Assembly (NCBI RefSeq): GCF_030463565.1
Contig: NC_134656.1
Coordinates: 5,690,501-5,754,500 of the forward strand
Reading direction: 5' to 3'
DNA from: Pelecanus crispus
Taxonomy: Eukaryota > Chordata > Aves > Pelecaniformes > Pelecanidae
DNA: 64,000 nucleotides
Shown here: piece by piece, positions 1 to 12,700 of the stretch
Layout: every line of letters begins with the position of its first letter
How positions within the stretch are numbered: the first letter of the stretch is position 1
Notes under the pieces: model-generated
The model's database searches: none
What the model saw: only the letters and a program-made list of their open reading frames with translations
What the model was told of the DNA's origin: nothing
Program-made: the position numbers and the translations under genes

Positions 1-957
1 CAGCCTCTTGATCTACTCACACTATAATTAGATGCACCTTTATGAACTGAAATATAAGCTGTACTGTTCCCTTTTTAATTAGATGTCTGCCTTCTATCAG
101 AACTTCTCTTCAGTATATTCTTATTAAACAACTGAAATTAACCACAAATTAAAAATTAATGTTATTATAGTACAGGTTCTATGTCCAGAGGTACAAAATA
201 AAAGTAATAAAATAAGACCTCTCTTTATCTGAAAAACAAGTAGAACTGACGTTGCTGAAATGTGTATTTCTTAGTCACAGAATCAGTTTAGCATACTGCT
301 AGCTTCCAAAAATGAATCCTGCACACACTGCAGAGAAAAATACTGTTTTCTTTGCCACTTTTGTGGGCATCATCAGGAAGATCCACATTTTTTAGTCAGA
401 TGTTATGAATCAAAAGGAAATAAACCCTCATACCTTTATAGTCAGAGGCCCAGTTTGACTTGTAGTTGACATTTACAACTGTGTATTTTTTTTAGATTTC
501 TCTCCATAATCAGCAAGCAGGCTTGTATCTGAATAGCCTATGGTGTCTGGAAAAGAAGAACAGACCCATTTTCATTTCCATTCTATTACATCATTATTAT
601 TTCATTCCAGACCTTCAGGACAGGGAGATGGCATGTGACAGGAAGGTATTCTCTGTCAGGCTACCATAGATGCTAAAATCTGGTTGAACAAGAAGGGACA
701 TGCCAGGACAGGAGACAGTCTGCTACTGTACGTATTATTCTGTACTGGTCCTCTGTGAAGGGGCAATATTCTAAATAAGTCTGTGAGCTCTTATTACTAG
801 AGTTTTCTGCCTCATAAGAGAAACTGCTAAGAGACATAAAAATTAAAACTTTATGCTTAGTTATTTTCAAAAGTAGTATTATTTGGGTTCATTATGTCTT
901 TTTGTTCTGTTTTGGCGTGTTATTAGAGATCTTTAGTTTAAAATACTTCTGATTTAA
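1..957. other. intergenic, no gene recognised
   Basis: AT-rich sequence with no convincing coding exon on either strand. By synteny PRELID3B should lie on the + strand to the left of ATP5F1E, so its 3' UTR could reach in here, but I see none of its coding sequence. AATAAA-like motifs near 200-215 are too common in AT-rich DNA to count as evidence. Confidence 0.5.
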
Positions 958-1845
958 CACCAGTCATGTTGTGGATTTACTTGGCTTTTCAGTGTCATCT
1001 CTTCAGTCTACCTGGACCTACTTGGTCTCACTTTTTTGGCCTCCCTGGACCCCTCCAGTGTCAAGACTTCAGCCTCCTTGGAACTCTTTAAAATCCCCTT
1101 TTCAGATTCTTTGGATTTATCCAGTCTGAGCTCTTCATCCTCTGTTGACTTCTCCAGTCTCATTGCTTCATCTTCTCTGGACCTTTCAAGTCTCACATCT
1201 TCAGCCTCTTCGGACTTCTCCAGTACCTCCTCTTCAATCTCCTTAGAGCTCTCCAGTCTCACCTCTTCAGATTCCTGGGAGTGCTCCAGTTTCACCTCTT
1301 CGATTTCACTGGACCTATCAAGTCTCACTTCATCAGGCTCTGTGGATCTCTCTGGCGACAGTTCTTCAATCTCCTTAGATCTCTCAAGTCTCACCTCTAT
1401 ACCCTCCCCAGATTTCTCCAGTCCTACTTCTTCACCCTCTCTAGACCTCTCCAGTCTCACTTCTTCACCCTCCCTAGATGTTTCCAGTCACAACTCCTCA
1501 GCTTCCTTGGACTTTTCCTGTACAATCCCTCCATCCTCCCTAGGTGTCTCAGAGCACACCTCCTCAACCTCTTTGGAATCACTAGATCTCACCGATGTTA
1601 ACTATTTCATGCTTCAGGGCTCCTCTGAATTATCCTCATCGACCTCTGAGGATGTTTCTAATCTCATCTCTACACCCTTTCTGGATGTCTCCAATCACAC
1701 CTTTCAGGATGCTTCTTCCCTCACTTCCTCAGTTTCTTTGGACATTTCTAATCTCACATCTTTAGTTCCCCCAGACCTATCCACTCTCACATTTCTGGAT
1801 GTTGCTAATCGCACTGCTTCAGCTTCTCTTGATCTCTGCACCTAA
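958..1845. repeat. 33-bp tandem repeat (minisatellite), open on both strands
   Basis: About 26 degenerate copies of a 33-bp unit. On the + strand one frame is open from 958 to the stop at 1845 and reads as an 11-residue repeat close to SLDLSSLTSSA. On the - strand a frame is open from about 1487 down to a stop at 1008 and reads as a charged 11-residue repeat close to VRLERSKEIEE. The copies are regular up to about 1600 and irregular after that. The + frame has no early ATG: it opens without one and its first Met codon lies near 1609. Because the unit is a multiple of three, the open frames may be an accident of duplication. A charged, coiled-coil-like protein on the - strand is the more protein-like reading, but I recognise no family and see no flanking exons. 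I call it a repeat and not a gene. Confidence 0.75.
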
Positions 1846-4344
1846 CTCTTAACACACCTCTTTTTCTCTCTGCAACCTCTCTATACCTTTCTAAACTTTC
1901 CCCTTTATGTGCTCTTTCCTAAGTTCTGTTTCTGGAAGTTCTTATCTGAGGAAAGTTTAGCACTTTACAATATATCCTAGCATCCAAACAGAACTGGGCA
2001 TGAAAACAGGTCGTACAAATCTATAATGGTGCCTTGTTTACAGCTGCATAAACATCAATATATATTCTGGAATTTTTGTAGAGCACAATTTCTGTCACTA
2101 ATCTAACTTTCATTCTGTCTCAGCATGGTCCCCCTCACAAAGGTTTACCTTTTTTAATTCATGCTGAATTTTTATCTTTCAAGATCAACAAACAGTAAAT
2201 AGAGCTAAATGTGCAAATAATTGCATCCAAGTTGTGTATCTCCATTATGGATTTAAATCTGAGTACATTGCACAGAACTGCTGGCAGAGGCATTTCACAT
2301 GGAGGTACAGTGAGAGGAGATGTGGTGGGAAAAGAGAACTGGGGAAAAAAGAGCAGGTGAGAGACAAAGGGTAGGGACAGGAGTCAGAGAAGGTGTAGGG
2401 TGGGAACAGAGGGACACGTAGCTGGAAGAAAGATGTCCATCTCTGCTAGCATAATTTTTTTCTGCCAAGCCATATTTGTGGCCTGGGCTGCCCATGAGGC
2501 TTTAAATAATCTTACCATTAATTATTTTACCTATCAAAACATCAGATGTTACCACTAAAACAGCATTTGTATATAACAGCCCTTTATCAATACATGTAAG
2601 TAGTGCAGTTACTTGGGTCGCATCGAATATGTTGCATAGGTAGCAGAGAGGGGCTTCCTTAAATCTCTGGTGCTTTCTCGCATCTTTTTTTTTATCATTG
2701 TTATAGTTGGGTTTTTAGAAAACAAATATGTTTTGTTTCGATATCATATCACTGGCACCCTTTCTGTGTTAAAAATGCTGCCAGTCATAAGAAATATTTT
2801 TTAATTGATTTAATTTTTACCAGTTGGAAAGCTTTGCTCCAATATGCCATGTATGTCTCAAAATTAGGAGAAAAATGGCTCACACAAAAACAAATAAGGA
2901 AATAAATGCATGAAATAAGACTTATTTTCTGCCTCATTTATACTAGTTATTTCTTTAAAATTAAGTAGGAAATATTGTAATACATGGATTTTTAGAAATA
3001 AGCCCGAAATTCAATAGGAGCGAAGTTGTATAGCAGTTATAAAAAAAAATCCCACAAATCATTGGTCGAGATGGAAGGAACTAGTGTAATATAGCATCCT
3101 AAAGTGTCCACTTTCAAAATGTCGTCACAACTGGCACTAGCTAGAGTCTTCCTCAGTAATCTCAGTAGAGAGATTAAGTAGGCCAATTAAGGACACAAAA
3201 TTCTTTCCATCTTCCCACTCTTTCTTCCTGGTTGGTGTTCCTACTAATTACAGTAACAGGCAATCTTATCTTACTTCCATATGCTATCCTGGAGACAGAC
3301 TCTGACATATCTGGTGAACAATTGCTCTTTTAATTGCTCTTTTTGTTCTGGTGGATCTATACTGACATTATGATGTGTGGATTGTTAATTGCAATGGCTC
3401 TGGACTAAGTGAGATCTCTATTAAAGCTGAGAATTACTCTGTGCTTTGAAAATGCACTGTGAGTGAAAACATTGCTGTGTAGTAATGCGAAATCACTGTG
3501 TGATTTCCAGGGATTTGCACTTCAGCAGATACTACAATTGGCAGAAAGACACAAGGCCGCTGTGCAGAGGACCAAAGTCACCAGCATTTCCTCAACGCCT
3601 GTACACCTTCTGCAGGGTTCTTACATATTTTGTGATGTGTTTTGGTTCTGGACAGAAGGAACAGAAAGAGGCATACATACTTAAGTGCAAGGATTTAATA
3701 AAAACCCAAACCATAATCTCCTTAAATCCTTAGTCCTATTTATTTAAATGAACATTATATTAGGACCAAATTGATTCCTTATCAAACACGATTCAAGCCT
3801 TCTCCTAACTTGTTGCTTATTATGTATGGAAAATTGTCTGGTTTTCCATTAAATGTTGACAGATGATTGATAGCTTCTAGTTTGCTATGTTGTCTTCTAT
3901 CAATCTGTTTAGAGCAAATGACTGAATATAATTTCAGGTGTATGCATAAATGGTGTTACATCCAAAAGAATTCCATGCCAAGCCATCATGTCCAATGGGA
4001 TAAAACTCTTAAATACAGCACAGCTTGGCCACACACGGATTAAAACTCCAAACTGAAGAGTCTGTGTTATAAAAACCACTGGCTCCACATGCCTGTAAAC
4101 CATTTTCTTTACAGTCTTACCTAGAAAAAGCTAAGAACTGATGGCACAGATGGGCAATGACAAGCGTTTTAGCTGGAAAAAACCATGCTTTTAACCACTT
4201 GCTTCGATTCTCAGATTATAACAGTACTACGCAGGAATGAGTTAATACGTTAATACGTACCTAACACAAGTGCTATTTAACTGGCCATTAGCCTCATAGA
4301 AAAGTCAGGGTTTGACGTGGTGTGTTTCTGGCAAATCACCGGCT
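1846..4344. other. intergenic, no gene recognised
   Basis: AT-rich spacer with only short random open frames, none with a recognisable domain or conserved-looking exon borders. Confidence 0.5.
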
Positions 4345-4695
4345 CTAAATCACTGAGGGAAGGGGGAAGGGAAGGGAAGGGAAGAAGAAGGGAAGAGGAA
4401 GGGAAGAGGAAGGGAAGGGAAGGGAAGGGAAGGGAAGGGAAGGGAAGGGAAGGGAAGGGAAGGGAAGGGAAGGGAAGGGAAGGGAAGGGAAGGGAAGGGA
4501 AGGGAAGGGGAAAGGGAAGGGGAAAGGGAAGGGGAAAGGGAAGGGGAAAGGGAAGGGGAAAGGGAAGGGAAGGGGGAAAGGGAAGGGAAGGGAAAAAGGG
4601 AAGGGAAGAAGGAAAGGGAAGGGAAGGAAAGGAGAAAGGGAAGGGGAAAGGAAAGGGGAAAGGGAAGGGGAAAGGAAAGGGAAGGGAAGGGAAGA
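4345..4695. repeat. (GGGAA)n purine-only tract
   Basis: About 350 bases of pure A and G on the + strand. From about 4405 to 4510 it is a nearly perfect GGGAA pentamer array. From about 4505 to 4690 it becomes a higher-order mix of GGGGAAAGGGAA and related units, which suggests repeated slippage and unequal exchange. It ends in a short CA/CT repeat (4696-4730) at the edge of the ATP5F1E CpG island. The long open frames on both strands are repeat artefacts. Confidence 0.95.
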
Positions 4696-4729
4696 CACAC
4701 ACAGACACACTCTCTCAATCTCTCTCTCT

Positions 4730-5460
4730 CTGTGGCCCCCCGAGGCAGGGCCACACCGGGAAGCGGAGCCGAGGCTTTCCCACACAGGGACGGCCCCAAA
4801 CCTTTCCCAAACAGTTCCTACCGAGGGGGGGGGCGGCTGAAGGTTGGGGGGGGACACGACACGACACGACACCTGGGAGAAACAAATGGGTGTGGTGTGA
4901 TGCTGACCATACCCCTGTGCCGGCGGGAGGGCACCCCCACGCCCCACGCCCCCCGCCCCCCGCGCCGCTTCCCCGCCGCGGGCCCGGGCCGAGCTGTGGG
5001 GGGGGAGAGGCCCGGGCTCCTCCGGGCGAGAGGCGGGCAGCCGCCTGCCTTATTCAGCCCTCTGATTGGTCACTGCCAGAGGAGAGCGCTTAGGACTGGA
5101 GGGGCGACTGGGTAGTTGCCATTGGTCAGCCTCCACGAGGTAAATTCGGGTTTCGATTGGCGGAGGGGTCGCTCCTGCTTGTTGATTGGCTAGGGCGCAG
5201 CGCTGCGGTCTTTCCCGTTCCGGTAGGCGCTGACCTTGCCCGGGAGCGGAGCCGCCCGTGGGCCCCGGTGCCTGGAGCCGCAGCCCGCAGCCATGGTGGC
5301 CTACTGGCGGCAGGCCGGCCTCAGGTACCCGCCTGCCGGCGACAAGGCTCCTCTCGCGACTTCCTCGCGATAGCTGTAGCGGCCGGCGGCGAGGGCCTCG
5401 CAGGAAGGGCTGGCGGGGTCTCAGCGGCGCCTCTGGGGGGGGTGGAGAAGCTTTTGGGAC
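4730..5460 (+). promoter_or_regulatory. CpG island and promoter of ATP5F1E
   Basis: GC- and CpG-rich block around ATP5F1E exon 1, with a short CGACA repeat at about 4856-4872. Just upstream of the start codon are four CCAAT boxes, all in the ATTGG orientation: 5065-5069, 5121-5125, 5156-5160 and 5185-5189. The last lies about 105 bases before the ATG. CCAAT arrays bound by NF-Y are typical of TATA-less housekeeping promoters. I see no TATA box. The transcription start is inferred to lie between about 5200 and 5290. Confidence 0.8.
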
Positions 5461-5635
5461 GCGTTTGAGCCTCACCTGCGTTTTGTCCCCCCTTTTCTCT
5501 CCTGCCTTTAGTTACATCCGGTATTCCCAGATCTGTGCCCAGGTTGTTAGAGCAGCCATGAAGCCTCAGTACAAAGCAGAGGCAGAGAGGGCGGCAGCGG
5601 CCACTGTGAAAACTGTGAAACCCAAGAAGGAATAA
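5293..5635 (+). CDS. ATP5F1E: ATP synthase F1 subunit epsilon, mitochondrial
   Basis: Smallest subunit of the F1 central stalk of mitochondrial ATP synthase. It packs against gamma and delta in the matrix and stabilises the rotor. Two coding exons: 5293-5324 and 5512-5635 (stop 5633-5635), with GT donor 5325 and AG acceptor 5510-5511. The product is 51 residues, the same length as the human protein. It begins [20 protein letters not shown], the near-invariant family N-terminus; the C-terminus is lysine-rich and ends KPKKE. Like other family members it has no cleavable presequence. The middle (residues 21-45) is more alanine-rich than in mammals. The start codon sits in a good context (gccATGg). 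A donor-like GTAAGT at 5640 and acceptor at 6257-6258 indicate a third, non-coding exon, as in mammals. The intact splice sites argue against a processed copy. Confidence 0.97.
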
Positions 5636-6258
5636 AACGTAAGTAAATCGAATGGGCTGGGGTGCCTTATTGGAGCTCTTTATACGAGGGGTGTTGGTTT
5701 CCCAGTGTGAGTCGGGTTAAGGACAGTCTGTAACTGCTTGGCTCGTTTCGTGCTATATGTGGAAAATTGGCTCTGATCTTCATGCGTGAAAGTGGAACGG
5801 ATTGGTTTACTGCAGCTGAGTGCAGATGTCTGATCCGAGTGTTTCCCGATTACGCGCAGGATACGAAAGTGCATAATCTCATTAGTTCAGTAAAATGAGA
5901 TGTTCTCTCCATCAGGCCCTGCTTTGAACAATTCGGGGTTTGGTCAAACTTGTTACAGACTTGTGCAAAACAGCCGAGTTTCTGTAGTGATGTTCATAGG
6001 TCTCCTGTCTCTTACTTTACTAAGCCAAGAGACAGCCTCTCTGAACTACTGTTTCCCCTAGTCAGTGAGGCTTATCTACTGTGAAAGATAGATGCTACTT
6101 ATACCTGATATGTGACATTGCATCATGAGCAGCTGAAATCCCTTCTGAGTAGAACAGCTTCTATTCCTGATCTGAGATTAAATATTATTACATTTTGTTT
6201 GAAGTGTACTGTGTACGTATTCTTGCATCGAATAACCTGTATTTTAAATCTCTCATAG

Positions 6259-6405
6259 GAGCTGATCTGTGGTGAAGACTTAACAGCAAACTGCAAAGCT
6301 GTAGGCAAGCTCAAGACTCTGCAACATAATGTCATCACATTAACTGTAAAACTTGCCTCTGTATGTAAATCAGCATGCTAATAAATGTAATTTCTGTTAA
6401 ACAAT
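6259..6405 (+). other. ATP5F1E: ATP5F1E 3' UTR exon with polyadenylation signal
   Basis: Probable non-coding last exon. An acceptor (tctcatAG) ends at 6258, there is no extended open frame, and a canonical AATAAA at 6380-6385 is followed by a GT-rich stretch (about 6410-6425). The preceding donor is just after the stop codon, near 5640. Placement follows the mammalian gene, where the third exon is all UTR. Confidence 0.7.
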
Positions 6406-7114
6406 GTATGGAAAGTGGTGTTCCTCTTGAAACAAAGTACTCCATTTTGCAGAGACGTTAAATTTTCACTTGTGTTAAAATAGAAGACCGTTTTTGTCAC
6501 AGTCTACCATTCATAGCAAGATATGTTTAGTTTTAAGGCAAATCTCTTGATTTCATGCTGATATTTCAGGTCCGGCAATGAGTGAGAGAATTAGTTCTTG
6601 TTTAAAACTTTTCTGCCTACTTCCCTTCAATGATTAATGATTACTTTGGAAAAAAGTTTTCTTCACTAAAACCTATGTCAACAGAGAATATAAGCATATA
6701 ATTTTGATAATTAAAACCACCTCTGTCAGTTCTCTCTGCTGGAAGTGGAAGTGGTTGGCTTTAAGATTCTCTGTCATCATGGTGTTCATCTTCCACTGGT
6801 GCTTAGAACAAAACTAACTCAGCAAAAATCAATTTGATGAGGCTTAGTGTTAAGACTGAACTGGAAAGAGGATATTGGGCCATGCGTGTGCTGCACAGGA
6901 TTTGATCTCCAAAGCTGTCTGGAACACTGAGCAGTGAGTCAGGAGCTGGCAACCTGGCTTCCTGTACGTGGTGGGGAAGGAGGCGCAGAAATCCCTGGAC
7001 TGTACTATGATCACTCAACTATTGGTTGTCCTTGTTAACACTTTGTCACTTTACTGGGAGGGAGAGAGACATGCATTCACTGGAAACAGTAGGAATGGAG
7101 GGTGACATTCCATT

Positions 7115-8385
7115 AGAATCACAGAATCATTTAGGTTGGAAAAGACCTTTAAAATCAAGTCCAACCATTAACCTAACACTGCCAAGTCCACCACTAAACC
7201 ATGTCCCTGAGCACCACATCTACATGTCTTTTGAACACCTTCAGGGATGGGGACTCAACCACTTCCCTGGGCAGCCTGTTCCAGTGCTTCACAACCCTTT
7301 CCATGGAGAAATTTTTCCTAATATCCAGTCTAAACCTCCCCTGGTGCAGCTTGAGGCCATTTCCTCTCGTCCTATTGCTTGTTACATGGGAGAACAGACC
7401 AATGCCCACCTCACTGCAACCTCCTTTCAGGTGGCTGTAGAGAGCAGTAAGGTCTCCCCTGAGTGTCCTTTTCTCCAGGCTGAACAACCCCAGCTCCCTC
7501 AGCCGCTCCTCAGAAGGCCTGTGCTCCAGACCCTTCACCAGCCTGGTTGCCCTTCTCTGAACACGCTCCAGCACCTCAATGTCTTTCTTGTAGTGAGGGG
7601 CCCAAAACTGGACACAGTATTCCAGGTGTGGCCTCACCAGTGCCAAGTACAGGGGAACAATCACCTCCCTGTCCTGCTGGCCACACTATTCCTGATACAG
7701 GCCAGGATGCTGTTGGCCCTCTTGGCCACCTGGGCACACTTGCTGGCTCATGTTCAGCCGCTGTCTACCAACACCCCCAGGTCCTTTTCAGCCAGGCAGC
7801 TTTCCAGCCACTCTTCCCCAAGCCTGGAGCGTTGCATGGGGTTGTTGTGACCCAAGTGCAGGACCTGGCACTTGGCCTTGTTGAACCTCATACAGTTGGC
7901 CTCGGCCCATCAGTCCAGCCTGTCCAGGTCCCCCTGCAGGGCCCTCCTACCTCCAAGCCAAATCCATCCCAATTTGGTGTCATCTGCAAATTTACTGAGG
8001 GTGCACTCGATCCCCTCATCCAGATCATTGATAAAGATGTTAAACGGCATTGGCCCCACAACTGAGCCCTGGGGAACACCACTTGTGACCAGTCGCCAGC
8101 TGGATTTAACTCCATTCACCACTACTCTGGGCCCAGCCATCCAGCCGGTTTCTTACCCAGCAAAGAGTATGCCCGTCCAAGCCACGAGCAGCCAGTTTCT
8201 CCAGGAGAATGCTGTGGGAAATGGTGTCGAAAGCCATACTAAAGTCTAGGTAGACAACATCCACAGCCTTTCCCTCATCTGCTAAACAGGTCACCTTGTC
8301 AGGGAAGGCGATTGGGTTGGCCAAGCAGGACCTGCCTTTCGTAGACCCACGGTGACTGGCCCGATCACCTGGCTGTCCTGTTTGT
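7115..8385 (-). mobile_element. CR1 LINE, 5'-truncated, antisense
   Basis: A chicken-repeat-1 family non-LTR retrotransposon. The 3' end (with the typical ATTCTATGATT-like tail on the - strand) is at 7115 and the reverse transcriptase body runs up to about 8385. Recognisable pieces on the - strand are an RT motif A region (VVYLDFSMAFDT, about 8220-8270), the catalytic FADDTK segment (about 7980-8000) and the C-terminal CR1 domain (open frame 7664-7194). They lie in different frames with stops between, so the copy is dead. ORF1, the endonuclease and the 5' part of RT are missing, as in most CR1 copies. The long + strand open frames here are antisense shadows. Confidence 0.93.
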
Positions 8386-9735
8386 CCATTAGCTCTTGGC
8401 TGGGGCAGGGGCGAAGTCATACTTTCAGCTGTATTGGTTTGGGGGGAGTGTTTGCATGTTCCTGCTGCTGTGTTTCTTCACAAGTCTAACGTTGTCCCAC
8501 TGCACAGGAAGGAATACAGCATGCTTACAGAATTGATTTCAGGTTTGCATTTGCCTAGATACTGCTGCTGTTGACTCAAACATGAGGGACGTCTTTCTTC
8601 ACAGTACAATAAACTTGCTCTTCAAAGAGCATAATAAAACAAGCTCAACTTTTTCACATAATTTAAAGTTAGTGCTTACAAGAATAAACTATGATTTTTG
8701 TCTATCAAATGTTTCAAGTATTGAAGTATTTTATAGCATGGTATATAATTTTTATTTTAAAGAATATTATAAATACAGTCTTAAGTAGATGGCTGTGAAT
8801 GGCAAGAAACTTTTTTTTTTCTTCCCTAAAGTGAAGGTACGTTTTTGATTTGCTGAGTGCCATTGAACTTATATCTAACTAGCTGCAAATCATTCCATCC
8901 ATTTTGCTGTACTGAATGATAAGAAGAAAATTTACGGTAGTCAGTATGTGGGGCGGGGGGGGGCGACACACGACACACACCACACCAAAACTTTTACAGT
9001 GTTCACAACTTTGTATGCTAATGTAACGCAATCTATAGTTTGAAACAGAAACAAACCACACAATGATAATGAATACAAGCAATAATATCAGCCAGCAATG
9101 TAACAGAACTATTAAAGTACTTACTCTGAAAAAAAAAAGTAAGAATGTATACATTCAGTCTTTCGCCCCATTTCGTTTCCCCTCCCCCTGCAACTTAAGG
9201 AACTAAACTTGTCTACGGAGCTAGAGCAGTTTGTGGAGCGTGTAATAAAAAAAGATGATACTGCCTTTCTAGGCCTTACAGACGTGCATGTTTTCCTAAA
9301 ACAGTAACAAGTTCACAAACAAAACATGAACTGTGCTTACCTGAGAATAAATACATTTGATGAGTTGATAGCATATTTTGCTGTTGCTTATGACCCTGAT
9401 ACATATACACACAGAGGCTGTATATTACATTCAGTGTCTGGTGAAAATATTCTAAAAGTGAATACATTTACAAGAAAAGCTGTTAGGAGAACTTGTCTTC
9501 ACAGTGGCTCTTTTTTTGGGAGAGAATCAGTGTCAACAGTTGTTTAGGAGAGTAAAGCATAGCTGCCATTAATTTCAAAAGCGTTGTGTTGTAATATTGG
9601 ATACATTTTGGCCAGATGCAGAGAAAAAACTCTTAAGGAAGGTGTTATTTTTGGTATGCAGATGATGGCTACTGCTTTTTCTTTAGTGAGTGTCAACAGG
9701 CTTATTCGGGGAATGTTTTGATGTTACCATTGTTT
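8386..9735. other. spacer between ATP5F1E/CR1 and TUBB1, includes TUBB1 3' UTR
   Basis: AT-rich. The part next to 9735 must contain the TUBB1 3' UTR. I could not fix its end: TTTATT (AATAAA on the - strand) near 8751 is a candidate but would imply a UTR of about 1 kb. A G-run followed by a CGACA/CACA low-complexity stretch lies at 8951-8987. Confidence 0.5.
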
Positions 9736-12700
9736 TTACAGTGCTTCCTTTTCTGGGCTGGCTTCCACTTCTACCTCTTCATATTCCTCAACATCTGCAG
9801 TGGCATCCTGGTACTGTTGGTACTCAGACACAAGGTCATTGGTGTTACCTTCTGCTTCAGAAAACTCTAGCTCATCCATACCTTCCCCAGTATACCAATG
9901 GAGAAATGCTTTTCTTCTGAACATAGCTGAGAACTGTTCAGAAACCCTGATGAAGAGCTCCTGAATGGCTGTGTTATTGCCTATAAAGGTAGCTGCCATC
10001 TTCAATCCTCGTGGTGGTATGTCACACACAGCCACTTTGACATTATTAGGGATCCACTCCACAAAGTAGGAACTATTCTTGGTCTGGACAGCTAGCAACT
10101 GCTCATCCACTTCTCTGGTAGACATTCGGCCTCTGAAAATGCATGCCACAGTCAAATAACGTCCGCGACGAGGGTCGCAGGCTGCCATCATGTTGCGTGC
10201 ATCAAACATTTGTTGAGTAAGCTCTGGCACTGAGAGGGCTCTGTACTGTTGGCTACCTCGAGCTGTCAGTGGAGCAAAGCCTGGCATAAAGAAATGCAGG
10301 CGAGGAAAAGGCACCATGTTAACAGCCAGCTTCCTCAGATCTGCATTCAGCTGACCAGGAAAACGGAGTGAGGTTGTGACACCGCTCATCGTTAGGGACA
10401 CTAAGTGGTTGAGGTCACCATAGGTGGGATTGGTGAGCTTTAAAGTTCTGAAACAGATATCGTATAGAGCTTCATTGTCAATGCAAAAGGTTTCGTCTGT
10501 ATTCTCTATTAGTTGATGGATGGAGAGGATGGCATTATACGGCTCTACAACTGTGTCGGATACTTTGGGTGAAGGCACAACACTGAAAGTGTTCATAATC
10601 CTGTCAGGATATTCTTCTCTGATTTTGTTGATGAGGAGCGTGCCCATACCTGAGCCTGTACCACCACCAAGCGAATGGATGAGCTGGAATCCCTGAAGGC
10701 AGTCACAGCTCTCACACTCATTCCTGACCACATCCATGACGTTTTCAATCAGTTCAGCGCCTTCTGTGTAATGGCCCTTAGCCCAGTTGTTTCCAGCACC
10801 TGAATTACCTGTAAACAGAATTACAGAAAGAACAGCCACAAAGTTAACAAGAGAATTTTTAAAGGCTACAAAGATGCGAGTTAAAAGGCTGTTTTGGGAC
10901 AGTTGACTCTAGTTAAGTTTGCTGACAGCATGCTGTACATACCATGAATAAAATTGTCAGGTCGAAAGAGTGGGCCTATTTTGCTAGACCGTACACTGTC
11001 CATCGTACCAGGTTCCAGGTCCACCAAGATAGAACGGGGCACGTATTTATGGGCTAGGACAAAAGAAAATGAATGCGACCAATTACTTTTAGAAGTCAAA
11101 GAGACAGGCTTATAATGTACTCTGAAAAATCCCACCGACCTACAGTGATTTGGGGATATATATTTTTTTAAATTACTTATTTTAACCTTCATGTTGGCTC
11201 TGCAAATTGCTCTGCCAACACCCTAACGGTGCTGAGCACTTACAGTAAGCCTCATTGAAGTACACATTAATTCGCTCAAGCTGCAGTGATGCATCCCCAC
11301 GGTAGTTTCCAGCGGTGTCAATCCCATGTTCATCACTTATCACCTCCCAGAACTGAAAAAGGAAAGAGGTTCAATACACTCACAAAGATTTATTTTTTTT
11401 CAGCACAATGTGTTCATCAGCTCTGCTGTGCTCATGCCAGATGGTACATAAAGTGGGAACTGTGCCTGAGGTGGGGGATGTTCTGCCATTTACAGTTTTG
11501 CCATTGTATTAGATCAGAGTGGGGATCCTCCTCTCCCGCCTCCTCAAATAAGTTCAAGGGAAGAGTTTAGTAGACTATTTATGTGCTAATAGGTGGAGGT
11601 CCTCAATTTGTTCCCTTTATAGTAAAGGAAAATTTATATTAGTTTAAATAACACAGGTACCAGTTGGTATGAGCTTAACAAAGTCGGGGGGTGTGTGGAC
11701 TGGAGAGGGTTGCTTTGAGGCCTGTCATGCACAAGTGGGACTGTGGCATGGCAAAGCTGGCTCACACAAATTTGTATGAGAGCAATGCTTTCCACAAGCA
11801 GATGTTGGTCCTAAACGTCCTATCTTGACATTCATATGGATGTCTCGTACTGGGGCTCTTATCTAGGCAGCAGCCACAGCAGTGTTAATGTAGACACACC
11901 CACCCACTATAATGACCAGGCTATTTTAATTTTAAAGGTCTTCTGGTTTAGCATCCAGTCAATTTCAAGTGTACAAACACACCATTGCCAACATGTGCAG
12001 GTGTTTTTTTGTGTGTGTGTGCACTTTTCTACAGGTCTTATTAGACATAAGCGGTTTCCAGGTCAAAGCCAACAGAAAAAATACAAAACTTCCAACTATC
12101 ACACTGGCTGCATTCAAACTATCTGGATCTAACATGATATTCCCTGACTATCCACAGCTTCATGTTGCAATAAAAAGAATCAAGGTGAGACTTGTGGGAG
12201 CAAGAAATGGAGGAAGAACACAATGAAACAATCCTTCAGCTATCATGTTGTCCTCAAAGACCTCCCAGACCCAAATTAACCCAGATTTTTTTTTTTTTGA
12301 CAACTTCCTACTAATCAATTAAAAAAAAAGGACATCACACAGCAAAAAGCACTGTTGTTTTCTTTTTTCTCCTAGCACACAAAGTCAGCAATGAGTGGCT
12401 TCTCTAAGTAACAGCATGGCAGTGTTTGAACCGTACAAAAGTACTCCAAATGACATGACTGCCTCTCACAGGAGGCCAGTTTGGCAGGAATCCTTAATTG
12501 CACTTTCTGCCACTCTTAGAAAAACCTAATTGGTGACTGATAGCACAGGGCAGTCTGTTGACCAATACAACCCTATAGTAATGATTATAATGTGGCAGAG
12601 CTACTGCTGGATGGCTGAACTAAAGCATCACAACTTTGCAGCCCTGGAATTACTGGCTTCTTCGCTTGTCCCAGTACTTTGCAGACCAGATTAGTGCCCC

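Noticed and set aside
1-4344. PRELID3B, expected left of ATP5F1E
   Set aside because: None of its coding sequence is recognisable here; it must lie outside the window.
4277-5093. Long open frames on both strands over the GGGAA tract
   Set aside because: Pure repeat translation (Gly/Lys/Arg/Glu on one strand, Phe/Pro/Ser/Leu on the other) with no domain.
7026-8249. + strand open frames of up to 274 codons
   Set aside because: Antisense shadows of the CR1 reverse transcriptase region.
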